Assembly: GCF_006175985.1 (NCBI RefSeq)
Contig: NZ_SRSH01000001.1
Span: forward strand, 1 to 64,000
DNA: 64,000 nt
From: Methylotetracoccus oryzae
GTDB lineage: Bacteria; Pseudomonadota; Gammaproteobacteria; Methylococcales; Methylococcaceae
Reading direction: 5' to 3'
Below are positions 50,578-60,080 of this stretch, piece by piece. The position numbers and the translations under genes were made by a program. Under the pieces are notes generated by a model. It saw only the letters and a program-made list of their open reading frames with translations, was not told the DNA's origin and ran no database searches. How positions within the stretch are numbered: position 1 is the first letter of the stretch; each line of letters starts with the position of its first letter.

Positions 50578-51243
50578 TTAGCCGGTGTGGAGAAACGCCG
50601 GCAGCTCAACCACCCGGTTCAGACAGCTTAGCGGGTTCATTTCGGTCAGCTCGGCGCGATTGTTGGCGCCGCTGGTCACGGCAATTCCGGCGATCCCGGC
50701 GTTGGCTGCCATGCGGAGGTCGTGGATCGAGTCGCCGATCATGACGGTCCGATGGGGCGCAATGCCGGTGACGGCGAGAATTTCGTACAACATCGCGGGA
50801 TCCGGTTTGGACGCGGTCTCATCGGCGCAGCGTGTCGTCTCGAACAATGACCCCACCCCCGTCTGCTCCAGGGCGTGATCCAGCCCCCGCCGCGCCTTGC
50901 CGGTCGCGATTGCGAGCCGGAAACCCGCGTCCCGCAATTCTCCCAGCATATCGGATACCCCGTCGAACAGGTCCGCTGCCGTCAACTGGCGGGTGAAGAA
51001 ATGCCGGCGGTAGGCATCCATCAACGGACCAATGCGCTCGCCGTCGATTCCCGGGAATGCCGCCTTCAGCGCTTCGTCCAGGCTCAAGCCGATGACCGAC
51101 CGGGCCACGGCATCGGTCGGCACCGGGAGACCCGACTCGCAGGCCGCATTCTGCAGGCACTCGACGATCCAGTCGACCGAGTCGAGCAAGGTACCATCCC
51201 AGTCGAAGACCAGCAGGTCGAACCGTCTGACCATCATGGACAC
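50578..51243 (-). CDS. HAD-superfamily phosphatase
   Basis: A 221-residue haloacid-dehalogenase phosphatase: nucleophile Asp in LVFDWDGTLLDS, Thr/Ser in AIATGKARRG, Lys in ASKPDPAML, and metal site MIGDSIHDLRMAANAG. The cap type resembles phosphoglycolate phosphatases; the substrate is unknown. It overlaps rluC by 10 bases, and the rluC-HAD-sppA order is also found in pseudomonads. Confidence 0.88.
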   Translation of the reverse strand: MSMMVRRFDLLVFDWDGTLLDSVDWIVECLQNAACESGLPVPTDAVARSVIGLSLDEALKAAFPGIDGERIGPLMDAYRRHFFTRQLTAADLFDGVSDMLGELRDAGFRLAIATGKARRGLDHALEQTGVGSLFETTRCADETASKPDPAMLYEILAVTGIAPHRTVMIGDSIHDLRMAANAGIAGIAVTSGANNRAELTEMNPLSCLNRVVELPAFLHTG

Positions 51244-52190
51244 CGCTCCAGGAAGCTTTGCAACTCGGCATCGAGCGGGGCCTCCACCGTCAGCGTCCGG
51301 CCCGACCCCGGATGCACAAATGTGAGCCGGGAAGCATGCAGGAAAAGCCGGCGCAGGCCCTGCTGTCGAAAAGCGCGATTCCGCTCCGACAAACCGTAAC
51401 GCTCATCACCAGCAATCGGATGCCCCATGAACTGGGCATGCACGCGGATCTGGTGGGTGCGACCCGTGTGCGGCTCGGCCGCAACCAGCGTCGCCGTCTG
51501 GAATGCCCGCAGCCGGCGGAAAGTCGTCGCGGCTGCCTTGCCGGCGGCGGACGCCTTGACCATCCGCTCGCCTCCCTGCAACACGTTCTTGTCGAGTGCC
51601 GCGTCCACCGTTCGCATCTTCTGGTTCCAGGCACCGGTCACTAACGCGGTATAAACCTTTTTGACGGCATTCTCGCGGAATTGTTCGTGCAGACTGCGCA
51701 GCGCACTGCGCTTCTTGGCAATCACGAGACAGCCGGAGGTATCACGATCCAGCCGGTGGACGAGTTCCAGATAACGCGCCTCGGGCCGCAACTTCCGCAC
51801 GCCTTCGATAATCCCGAGGACCAGACCGCTGCCACCGTGCACGGCGATGCCCGCCGGCTTGTTGATGACCAGCAGTTCGGAATCGTCGATAAGTATCCGG
51901 GGCGTCAGGCGCTCTGCGAATGCGTCGACGGCACCGGAGGGCGGCTCATCGGTTCTGGCCGCCACCTGCAGCGGCGGGATACGGACCAGATCGCCACTGG
52001 CGATGCGCCGCGCGGCATCGATCCGTCCGCCATTCAGGCGTACCTGCCCGGTGCGCAGAATCCGGTAAATGTGGCTTTTGGGAACGCCCTTGAGCTGTGT
52101 CAGAAGGAAGTTGTCGATGCGCTGTCCGGCGTGTTCCTCGCCGATACGAACAAGCCTGACCGACGCAGGAGGCCGGAGTGTTTCAGTCAT
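51234..52190 (-). CDS. rluC: 23S rRNA pseudouridine synthase
   Basis: A 318-residue enzyme. An S4 RNA-binding domain (QRIDNFLLTQLKGVPKSHIYRILRTGQVRLNG begins near residue 23) precedes the catalytic domain with HRLDRDTSG (nucleophile Asp) and GRTHQIRVHAQFMGHPI. It converts uridines in 23S rRNA. The start at ATG 52190; the longer frame is unsupported. It is divergent from rne, as in E. coli. Confidence 0.92.
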   Translation of the reverse strand: MTETLRPPASVRLVRIGEEHAGQRIDNFLLTQLKGVPKSHIYRILRTGQVRLNGGRIDAARRIASGDLVRIPPLQVAARTDEPPSGAVDAFAERLTPRILIDDSELLVINKPAGIAVHGGSGLVLGIIEGVRKLRPEARYLELVHRLDRDTSGCLVIAKKRSALRSLHEQFRENAVKKVYTALVTGAWNQKMRTVDAALDKNVLQGGERMVKASAAGKAAATTFRRLRAFQTATLVAAEPHTGRTHQIRVHAQFMGHPIAGDERYGLSERNRAFRQQGLRRLFLHASRLTFVHPGSGRTLTVEAPLDAELQSFLERCP

Positions 52191-52790
52191 TCTCGAATAA
52201 TAACAAGTTCGTTCGCGAAATTGATGCTGAATGACAAGCTTGTTATAGTGACGACAGTTCAATGAAGAGTTTTCGGGGCGACCTGAGAGACCTCCAGACC
52301 GGACGATGGGAACAACTCCGGGTGCAATCGAGATCGGGCAGCGGGCTGGGTCGTGACCGAGCGACAATCGTCGCAGGGTTCCCGCCGCCGCGCTCCTCAA
52401 GTAGCTACCGAGCGCCGGCCCCTTCATGTTGCGGACGGCCGCAGCTCGATGCGACTGATCGATATCCCCGAATGAACCGCGCACCGGACCGATCTCCCCG
52501 CGTTCCCCCGAGCTTGAGCTCGCATTCGAACTGCCTTGTGCCGCATAACGAACAGGGTTTTCTCGCTCGACCCGAGATGAGCGAGTCGTCTTACGTCGAA
52601 GCGTTTTCCCGGAGCGTAGAGCCCCGTGGGATGCGGACTGATGTCGAATGGCAGCGCCGGCCTGAACGCAGGGCCGCACCATATCGAATAAGGCCCGGTC
52701 ACCCAAGAAAGAGGCCCATCCTCATGAACGAAAAAGCAGGCGCGTTCCGCGTCGGGAAATGGTCGGCGGCGACACCGAAGGACCTAATAA
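52191..52790. promoter_or_regulatory. Long divergent rluC-rne intergenic region / rne leader
   Basis: 600 bp without a supported gene. TTGATG (52221-52226), 17-base spacer, TATAGT (52244-52249) is a good promoter for rne, giving a leader of about 535 bases. A palindrome ACAAGCTTGT lies in the spacer at 52234-52243. In E. coli RNase E autoregulates through its long leader; the same layout suggests this here. Confidence 0.6.
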
Positions 52791-55481
52791 ATGAGAAGAA
52801 TGCTGATCAACGCGACGCAGCCGGAAGAGTTGCGCGTAGCGCTCGTCGATGGACAGAAGCTCTATGACTTCGACATAGAAGTCCCCTCGAAGGAACAGAA
52901 AAAGGCCAATATCTACAAAGGCACCATCACCCGGGTAGAGCCGAGCCTCGAAGCGGCGTTCGTCAACTATGGCGCCGATCGCCATGGCTTCCTGCCGTTC
53001 AAGGAAATCACGCCGGAGAACATCGCACGGAACGGTGAGGAGGAGTATACCCGGCGCGACATCAAGGACCTGATCAAGGAAGGTCAGCAAATCATCGTCC
53101 AGATCGAAAAGGAGGAACGCGGCAACAAAGGCGCCGCGCTGACCACCTACATCAGCCTGGCCGGTAGCTACCTGGTGCTGATGCCGAACAACCCCAAGGC
53201 AGGCGGCATCTCGCGACGAATCGAGGGCGACATTCGCTCCGACATGCGCGAAGTCATGGCGCAGCTGACGATTCCCGACGGTATGGGGCTGATCGTCCGG
53301 ACTGCCGGTGGCGGCAAATCCCCCGAGGAATTGCAGTGGGATCTGAACTACCTGCTGCAGCTCTGGGAAGCGATCGAGCGCTCTGCGGCCGAAAAGCCCG
53401 CTCCCTTCCTGATTTTTCAGGAAAGCAACGTCATCATCCGGGCGTTGCGCGACCATCTGCGCGGTGACATCGACGAAATCCTGATCGACAACCCGGCAAC
53501 CCACAAGCTGGTGCAGAGCTTCCTGCAGCAGGTCATGCCGCAGTTCATCGAGCGCGCGAAGATCTACGAGGACACCGTCCCGCTCTTCAGCCGCTACCAG
53601 ATCGAAAGCCAGATCGAGCGCGCTTATGCCCGGGACGTTCCGCTACCGTCGGGCGGCGCCATCGTCATCGACCACACCGAGGCGCTGACGACCATCGACA
53701 TCAACTCGGCGCGCGCGACCAAGGGCGGCGACATCGAAGAAACGGCGCTGAACACCAACCTCGAGGCCGCCGACGAGATTGCGCGGCAATTGCGACTGCG
53801 CGATCTGGGCGGCCTGTTCGTGATCGACTTCATCGACATGATGGCCTCGCGGAACCAGCGCGCAGTGGAGACGCGTCTACGCGATGCCGTCAAGAGCGAC
53901 CGTGCGCGCATCCAGATCGGCCGCATCTCGCGCTTCGGCCTGATGGAAATGTCACGCCAGCGGATACGCCCGTCATTGGGAGAGTCCACGCTGCTGACCT
54001 GCCCTCGCTGCAAGGGACAGGGCTCGATCCGCAGCGTCGAGTCGCTGTCGCTGTCGATCCTGCGCATCCTCGAAGAGGACGCGATGAAGCGGAACACCGA
54101 CAAGATCATCGCACACGTGCCGATCGAGGTCGCGACCTTCCTGCTCAACGAAAAGCGCTCGACGCTGGAGCAAATCGAACAGCGGCACGATGTCGGCATC
54201 GTCGTGATCCCCAGCAAACATCACGAAACACCGTCGTATGACATCCAGCGTGTGCGTTCGGCCACCGGCGGCGCCGAGGACGAGGCGACGGCCCGGCCGA
54301 GTTACGGGATGATCAAGGACCCCGAGACCGCCCCGGCAGCAGCGAAGCCCTCCCGCGAACAGTCCCAGGCGACCCAGGAACCGGCAATCCGGAACTTCCT
54401 GCCGGCCCAGCCGGCACCTGCCGGCGTCCCCGACAAGCCTCCGGCTGCGCCAGCCCCCAGCGGCGGCTTCATCAAGCGTTTTCTGAACATACTGACCGGC
54501 GGCCGGCCGGAAGACGAGGACGACAACGCCGAGACCGCCACCGAACCCAAGGAGCCGCCACGATCGGCCAGCCCCTACGGTTCGGTTCCCAGGCCGACCG
54601 AACGCGCACCTGAACCCCGCCGACCGGAGAGCGGCAACCGCTCGTCGTCTGCCACCCGCGACGACAGTGAGTCGCGCGGAGAACCGAAACGCGAGCCCTC
54701 GAAGCGGAGCAGCCGCCGCCGGCGCTCGCGCCGCAGCGACGGCGACTCTCGTTCACCTTCGAACGGCTCGAGCCCGACTTCGAATGCCCCACGCGAAGCA
54801 AGCGAGCCGCGTGAAGAGCGTCGGAGCCCCGAACGCGCTCCGGAGCCCGTCGTGCGCGAGGAGAACGCTCCAAGCAATGACATCAGGTCACCCAGCGAAG
54901 AAGCTTTCGTAACCTTCGACACGGAAGAAAGCGCAGCGCGGGCAATGGCCGTGGTCTCGTCCCATCCGAAGAGCCGGAACTACCGCGAGCCACGGGAGCC
55001 GCGCGAGCCGCGCGAGCGGTCAGCACCCGTGCGCGATGACAGCCCCGTTGAGCGCAGCAATGACGAACCGGTCCTGACTGTCGATGGCCTCGAAGGCGCC
55101 ACGGAATCGACCGAGACCCCGCCGCCGCGTTCCAGCCGGCGTTCGTCGCGTCGCCGCGGGCGCGGCCGCCGCGGCAGCGGTGGCGGTGACCGCTCGGCGT
55201 CTAACGGCAACGCGTCATCCGACCAACAGGAAGGCGGTGGCGAGTTCTCGCCTGCAGAAGGGAATGATTACGACGGCAACGCGCCGCCGAACCCGGCGGA
55301 ACCGACCGGCGCCCCGTCGTTCAGCGAAGGCTTTATGCCCCGTGCCGAACCCTCGGCGCCCGAGCCCGCGCCTCTGCACGTCGACCATCAGCCGGCACCC
55401 CCCGTCTTCGAGGAGCCGCGTCCCACGCCCTACCCGAACGGCAACGGCACCAACGAGACATCGGCACCGACGTCGGACTGA
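52791..55481 (+). CDS. rne: Ribonuclease E
   Basis: An 896-residue protein. The catalytic half (to about 490) has an S1 domain (about 36-120), metal-binding Asp303 and Asp346 and zinc-link Cys404/Cys407 (CPRCKGQG), matching E. coli numbering. The C-terminal half is disordered, with Arg-rich segments ([14 protein letters not shown] near 640; [17 protein letters not shown] near 780) for RNA binding and a REPREPRE run. It is the degradosome endonuclease; binding sites for other degradosome proteins are not obvious. Codons 730-770 encode REP repeats from GAGCCGCGC units. Confidence 0.94.
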   Translation: MRRMLINATQPEELRVALVDGQKLYDFDIEVPSKEQKKANIYKGTITRVEPSLEAAFVNYGADRHGFLPFKEITPENIARNGEEEYTRRDIKDLIKEGQQIIVQIEKEERGNKGAALTTYISLAGSYLVLMPNNPKAGGISRRIEGDIRSDMREVMAQLTIPDGMGLIVRTAGGGKSPEELQWDLNYLLQLWEAIERSAAEKPAPFLIFQESNVIIRALRDHLRGDIDEILIDNPATHKLVQSFLQQVMPQFIERAKIYEDTVPLFSRYQIESQIERAYARDVPLPSGGAIVIDHTEALTTIDINSARATKGGDIEETALNTNLEAADEIARQLRLRDLGGLFVIDFIDMMASRNQRAVETRLRDAVKSDRARIQIGRISRFGLMEMSRQRIRPSLGESTLLTCPRCKGQGSIRSVESLSLSILRILEEDAMKRNTDKIIAHVPIEVATFLLNEKRSTLEQIEQRHDVGIVVIPSKHHETPSYDIQRVRSATGGAEDEATARPSYGMIKDPETAPAAAKPSREQSQATQEPAIRNFLPAQPAPAGVPDKPPAAPAPSGGFIKRFLNILTGGRPEDEDDNAETATEPKEPPRSASPYGSVPRPTERAPEPRRPESGNRSSSATRDDSESRGEPKREPSKRSSRRRRSRRSDGDSRSPSNGSSPTSNAPREASEPREERRSPERAPEPVVREENAPSNDIRSPSEEAFVTFDTEESAARAMAVVSSHPKSRNYREPREPREPRERSAPVRDDSPVERSNDEPVLTVDGLEGATESTETPPPRSSRRSSRRRGRGRRGSGGGDRSASNGNASSDQQEGGGEFSPAEGNDYDGNAPPNPAEPTGAPSFSEGFMPRAEPSAPEPAPLHVDHQPAPPVFEEPRPTPYPNGNGTNETSAPTSD

Positions 55482-55487
55482 CTGCGC

Positions 55488-55520
55488 GCCATTGGGGTCG
55501 CCCGCAGCGACCCCAATGGC
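55488..55520 (+). terminator. Hairpin downstream of rne
   Basis: A perfect 13-bp stem, GCCATTGGGGTCG (55488-55500) and CGACCCCAATGGC (55508-55520), loop CCCGCAG, 6 bases after the rne stop. It lacks a T tract, so it may be Rho-dependent, mRNA-protective or simply structural. Confidence 0.55.
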
Positions 55521-55876
55521 CGGAAACTGGTACGCCGACCGCTTCGCCCGCTAACCGGCGGGCGCGGCCGGCATCAATGATTCGCCATCCCGCGAACCGG
55601 AACCGCATGTCGGGCTAGGGCGCAGTTCCGAAGCCTGCAGTGAAGCCGCCTGACGCCGATGATCGCGCGCGCCCGGGGTACATCCGGACTGTCTGATGCG
55701 CTGACTTGCCCCCTTGATCGATCAAGTCCGTAGCCGGGAATCCGCGTGCCGCGGCTGTCCACTCTGCCAGGCCTGGGGCACACGCCCCGTTTTGACCGAA
55801 CGGTCACCCGATTGCAGCGGAGCACTCGGGACCCCGACGCCAAGTAAGGCTCTTCCTGCAGAGATACCCTGGCCGA
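55521..55876. other. Gene-free gap after rne
   Basis: About 356 bases between the rne hairpin and the AI-2E-family gene, which is convergent. The open frames in it are short and have no recognisable features. I see no RNA gene. Confidence 0.4.
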
Positions 55877-56944
55877 CTACCCGGGCGCTGGACCCTTCAT
55901 GGACGGGCCTGCTTCTGGCGCTCCCGGGCCCAGCAGTATTGCGATCGGACGGGTATGCGGGCTCGCGTCGAGCGCAATGACCAGCGCCGTCGTCAGTGGC
56001 ACCGCCAGGAACATGCCGGTAGTGCCGAACAGCCAGCCCCAGAACAGCAGCGCGATCAGGATGGTCAGCGCGGAAATGCCGAGGCCCTTGCCCATGATCC
56101 GTGGCTCCAGCACATCGCCGATAACGACATGGATGGCCAGATAACCGCCCAGAACCAGCGCGGTGGTCTGCAGGTCGGTCTGTACCAGCGCCAGCAAAAC
56201 CGGCGGAATCATCATCACGATGCCGCCCACCACGGGCACGAAGTTAAGAAAGAAGGCCAGCACACCCCAGAGAACGGCAAAATCGATCTCCAGCAGGTGC
56301 AGCAAAAGCCAGGCGCAGGCTCCCGTGACGAGGCTCATCGCCGTCTTGATGAGCATGTAGTGGTTGATGGAACCGAGCAGTTTCTTGAGCCGCGCATCGC
56401 CCGCTTCGGTGAGATGGAAGGCGACCGAGAGCTTCGCGGGCAACGCGGGCGCTTCCAGCAGCATGAAGATCACGATCAACAGCACCATAAGTCCGGTGGC
56501 CAACAGATCGCCTGCATTGGACAGCAGCAAGCGCACGACACCGACCACCTTGTTCGGGTCCATCAGGTCGGGCACCGCTTCGCGCGAGCCGCCGATCCCG
56601 ACGCTCTCGGCCCACCGGCCGAATTGGTCGCTCAACAACAGGAAGCGCTCCTGATAACTCGGCAGGCTTTCCCGGAACCCTTCGAGCGCTCCCGTAGTGA
56701 TCAGGGCGAACAGGCTGCCGAGGTCCAGTAGCACGAAGACAATCAACGCCAAGGCACCCCATTTCGGTACCCCGTGACGCCTCAGCCAGCGCAGCGCCGG
56801 CGTGGCGATAATCGTGATGAACACCGCGAGCAGAATCGGGGTCAGTATCGGCGCCGCCAGCTTCATCAGGCCGATTACGAGAGCGCAGGACCCGGCCACC
56901 AGGATGGCCCTGGCAGGTGGGCTGAAGAGCAAGTCGGACCTCAT
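55877..56944 (-). CDS. AI-2E/PerM-family membrane transporter
   Basis: A 355-residue protein with about seven membrane helices: an N-terminal pair, a large loop near 110-170, then GDLLATGLMVLLIVIFMLLE, WGVLAFFLNFVPVVGGIVMMI and LAIHVVIGDVLEPRIMGKGLGISAL, which is the family signature. Some members export autoinducer-2 or sodium/protons; the substrate here is not known. The start is ATG 56944; the longer frame upstream is not hydrophobic. Confidence 0.85.
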   Translation of the reverse strand: MRSDLLFSPPARAILVAGSCALVIGLMKLAAPILTPILLAVFITIIATPALRWLRRHGVPKWGALALIVFVLLDLGSLFALITTGALEGFRESLPSYQERFLLLSDQFGRWAESVGIGGSREAVPDLMDPNKVVGVVRLLLSNAGDLLATGLMVLLIVIFMLLEAPALPAKLSVAFHLTEAGDARLKKLLGSINHYMLIKTAMSLVTGACAWLLLHLLEIDFAVLWGVLAFFLNFVPVVGGIVMMIPPVLLALVQTDLQTTALVLGGYLAIHVVIGDVLEPRIMGKGLGISALTILIALLFWGWLFGTTGMFLAVPLTTALVIALDASPHTRPIAILLGPGAPEAGPSMKGPAPG

Positions 56945-57329
56945 TCGGGCTACCCCCACTGATGCGATGATATGCGGACCGGGACGAAAGCCCGCACAGT
57001 GGCGGACGTTCGCTTGAAACGCGGGCAAAGGATGTGACCCGCGCGATCCGGTGTCAACACGGTGAGACGAATGCTGGCCCGTCATCCGCCGGCTCGATGC
57101 GAACCTCCGCTCCTTGCTGAAGGCAAACGCCATTCCGCCGACGCCGGGTAACGGTCGACGCGCGCGCGGAAGACGAGCCGCCTTGCCGCCCGAACAGCCC
57201 GACACGCCGCAATTCCGCCTATGGCAAAATGGAGCGTGAGGCCCGCGGTAACTCGCGACCACTTTCTGCCTGATCCGTCAGTTCCGGTAGCCGACACTAC
57301 GCTGCAACCCAGTCGACAGTTTCCACCGC
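56945..57329. other. Divergent gap upstream of the AI-2E-family and NCS2 genes
   Basis: 385 bases. Frames here are short and unsupported. Promoters of the two divergent genes must lie here, but I do not see a clear -35/-10 pair and the NCS2 gene lacks an obvious ribosome-binding site. Confidence 0.35.
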
Positions 57330-58889
57330 ATGCCACTGCCCCAATTCACCCGCGGCGACCTCGACGGCTTCTTCGGACTGTTCATCGACAACCTGCTGCA
57401 ACTGATGCTGATCGGGCTGCTCGGTCCTGTGGTCTGCGGCTTCCCGCCGGAACTGATCGCCGAGCGCGTCCTGCCCGGCGCCGCTCTGTCGGTGCTGTTT
57501 GGCAATCTGTTCTACGCCCGGCAGGCGCGGCGCCTCGCGGCGCGCAGCGGACGTGCCGATGTCACCGCCCTGCCCTATGGCATCAACACGGTCAGCCTGC
57601 TGGCCTTTATGTTCCTGGTCATCGGCCCGGTGTACCGCGAGACCGGCGACCCGGTCCTGGCCTGGAAGGTCGGGCTGTTCGCCTGCTTCCTGAATGCCGG
57701 CATGGAACTGGTCGGCGCATTCGGCACGGACTGGCTGCGCCGCAATACCCCGCGCTCGGCACTGCTGTCGGCCCTGGCCGGTATTGCGCTGACCTTCATC
57801 GGCATGGGCTTCGTGTTCCAGATCTACGCGGCCCCCGGCCTCGCGTTGCTCCCGATGATGCTGATCCTGGCGGTTTACGCCTCGAAGCGGTCGCTGCCGC
57901 TCGGTCTGCCGGGCGGCCTCGTCGCGGTGCTGAGCGGCATGGTCATCGCATGGGTGCTGCATGCGGGCGGCTGGATCGCCGCGGCTCCGGTCCCGCCCGC
58001 TGCGCCGATCGGCCTGCACCTGCCGCAACCAGTCATCGGCGCCATACTGGAACTGATCGGCTCGCCGCTGGGATGGAAATACCTTGCGGTGATTTTCCCG
58101 ATGGGTCTGTTGAACATCATCGGCTCACTGCAGAACCTGGAAAGCGCCGAGGCTGCGGGTGACCGCTACGAGACGCGCCCGTCACTGCTCGCAAACGGCG
58201 TTGGGAGCCTGGTCGCGGCCTCATTCGGCAGCGCCTTCCCGACGACGATCTACATCGGTCATCCCGCCTGGAAAAGCATGGGCGCCGGCACCGGCTATTC
58301 GGTTCTGAACGGGTTGGCAATGAGCCTCTTATGCTTCACGGGCGCGTACGCCTCGGTGCTGCGCATCGTGCCGGTCGAGGCCACGCTGGGCATCCTGCTG
58401 TGGATCGGCCTGATCATCACCGCCCAGGCCTTCCAGGAAACCCCGCGGCGGCATGCGCTGGCAGTCAGCTTCGGCATGGTCCCGTCGCTGGCGGCCTGGG
58501 CGCTGCTGCTGATCGAGACCGCGCTACGCGTCGCCGGCAGTTCGCTGTTCACGGTGGCGGACCGTTTCGGCGGCGATCTTCATATCTATGGCTTGATCGC
58601 GCTAAGCCAGGGCTTCGTGTTCACGTCGACCATCCTGGCGGCCGTGCTGGCCTTCATCATCGACCGGCGTTTCGATAGGGCCGCCGCCTGGACGCTCGGC
58701 GCCGCCGCGCTGTCTTTCTTCGGCGTGATCCACGCTTACGCGCTCACCCCGCAGGGCGTCCAGAACCGGTTCGGACTCAACGCGGCACCGGAGTTTGCGC
58801 TGATTTATGCGCTGTGCGGGCTTATGTTGTGGGTCTTTCACCTAAGAGAGTCGCGACTGGTCGGCGTGGCTGTCGCGCCGGAGTCCTGA
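57330..58889 (+). CDS. NCS2/xanthine-uracil-like permease
   Basis: A 519-residue protein with about 12-14 membrane helices, resembling AzgA-type NCS2 permeases: DLDGFFGLFIDNLLQLMLIGLL, TALPYGINTVSLLAFMF, NIIGSLQNLESAEAAGDRYETRP and FGSAFPTTIYIGHPAWKSMG are the conserved positions. NCS2 transporters import nucleobases by proton symport. The ligand is uncertain; the signature NxGQ/E patterns are altered, so a non-purine substrate is possible. A CREST-type hydrolase follows 1 base downstream. Confidence 0.8.
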   Translation: MPLPQFTRGDLDGFFGLFIDNLLQLMLIGLLGPVVCGFPPELIAERVLPGAALSVLFGNLFYARQARRLAARSGRADVTALPYGINTVSLLAFMFLVIGPVYRETGDPVLAWKVGLFACFLNAGMELVGAFGTDWLRRNTPRSALLSALAGIALTFIGMGFVFQIYAAPGLALLPMMLILAVYASKRSLPLGLPGGLVAVLSGMVIAWVLHAGGWIAAAPVPPAAPIGLHLPQPVIGAILELIGSPLGWKYLAVIFPMGLLNIIGSLQNLESAEAAGDRYETRPSLLANGVGSLVAASFGSAFPTTIYIGHPAWKSMGAGTGYSVLNGLAMSLLCFTGAYASVLRIVPVEATLGILLWIGLIITAQAFQETPRRHALAVSFGMVPSLAAWALLLIETALRVAGSSLFTVADRFGGDLHIYGLIALSQGFVFTSTILAAVLAFIIDRRFDRAAAWTLGAAALSFFGVIHAYALTPQGVQNRFGLNAAPEFALIYALCGLMLWVFHLRESRLVGVAVAPES

Positions 58890-58890
58890 C

Positions 58891-59664
58891 ATGGTTCAGC
58901 GATCGGCCATGCCACTGATACTGATCACGGTCATCGCTGTGATCGCCGCAGCGCTGCTGCCGCCGATCGCGCAGGATCCGGCCTATCACGCGTTCGCCGA
59001 CCGGCGCACGCTGCTCGGCATCCCGAATGGCGCTGACGCGCTCAGCAACCTGCCCTTCATCGTGGTGGGAGCGCTGGGACTGCGCACCCTGTCATCAGGC
59101 TGTCCGCCCGGCGGCCTGACCGAACTGCTGCCGGCTTATCGCGCATTTTTTGCCGGGATGGTGTTGGTCGGAGTCGGCTCCCTGTACTACCACCTGGATC
59201 CGACCAACGCGACACTGGTCTGGGACCGGCTGCCGATGACGATCTCGTTCATGGCTTTTTTCGCGGCCCTCGTCGGCGAGCATGTATCACCGGCACTCGG
59301 ACGACGGCTGCTGTGGCCGCTCGTCGTCCTGGGCCTGGCAACCGTGCTGTACTGGCATCTGACCGAAACCGCCGGCCGCGGCGACCTGCGCCCCTACGGC
59401 CTGGTGCAGTTCCTGCCACTGGCGCTGATGCCGCTGATCCTGCTGCGCCATCCGTCCCGGCTGCAGGGCACACACTACCTGTGGGCAGTGCTCGCAGCCT
59501 ATGGACTGGCCAAGGGCGCCGAAGCCGCCGACGCATGGATCTTTGGCGCTACGGGTTTCATCAGCGGCCACAGCCTCAAGCATCTGCTCGCTGCGGGCGG
59601 GGGGTACGCCTTTCTGTTGGCCTTGCGACAGCGACATCCGTCAGACTGCAACCTCGCCGGATGA
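58891..59664 (+). CDS. CREST-superfamily membrane hydrolase (ceramidase-like)
   Basis: A 257-residue protein with about seven membrane helices. It has the alkaline-ceramidase pattern: ALSNLPFIVVG, Ser97 and His101 in GSLYYHLDPTNATLVWDRLP, Asp112, and His227 and His231 in SGHSLKHLLAAGG. The Ser/His/Asp/His/His set suggests a zinc-dependent amide hydrolase in the membrane. The substrate is unknown. It follows the NCS2 permease by one base, so the two are almost certainly co-transcribed. Confidence 0.8.
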   Translation: MVQRSAMPLILITVIAVIAAALLPPIAQDPAYHAFADRRTLLGIPNGADALSNLPFIVVGALGLRTLSSGCPPGGLTELLPAYRAFFAGMVLVGVGSLYYHLDPTNATLVWDRLPMTISFMAFFAALVGEHVSPALGRRLLWPLVVLGLATVLYWHLTETAGRGDLRPYGLVQFLPLALMPLILLRHPSRLQGTHYLWAVLAAYGLAKGAEAADAWIFGATGFISGHSLKHLLAAGGGYAFLLALRQRHPSDCNLAG

Positions 59665-60080
59665 GTCTCCCGCGCCGGACCGATGCCCCCGTGTACTCGT
59701 CCGCGGCCGAATCCCTTGCTGCGATGGAACCTTCCGCCTGCTGTCCCGTCCCATTGTCTGAGCAGCGCTAGGACATGTTGCCGCCGGTTCCCCGGCGCAC
59801 GAGAAGGAACGGCGCACCACCGGCAACACCAATTCCCAAGTCCGGCAACGGGGACTCTTTGCACTGTGGTAGGCTATTCCCATGGCCAAACCGTTGACCG
59901 GCGCCGTGCCCGAGGTCCACTGCCAGCGATCTTCAAGCGAACGTCGATGACTGCCGCACTTCTACCCGCTCCGACGCGGTTTCACGCGACCCACCGGTCG
60001 TCACTGCGCCCCGCGTGTTGCTCATTCGGCGACGCTGCTCCAGCCACAACGCGCACTCTCTCATCTACCGGTAACTGACC
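59665..60080. other. Gene-free gap upstream of prkA
   Basis: 416 bases, with short overlapping open frames I do not support. The prkA promoter must lie here; no clear sigma-70 or sigma-54 pattern was found. Confidence 0.35.
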
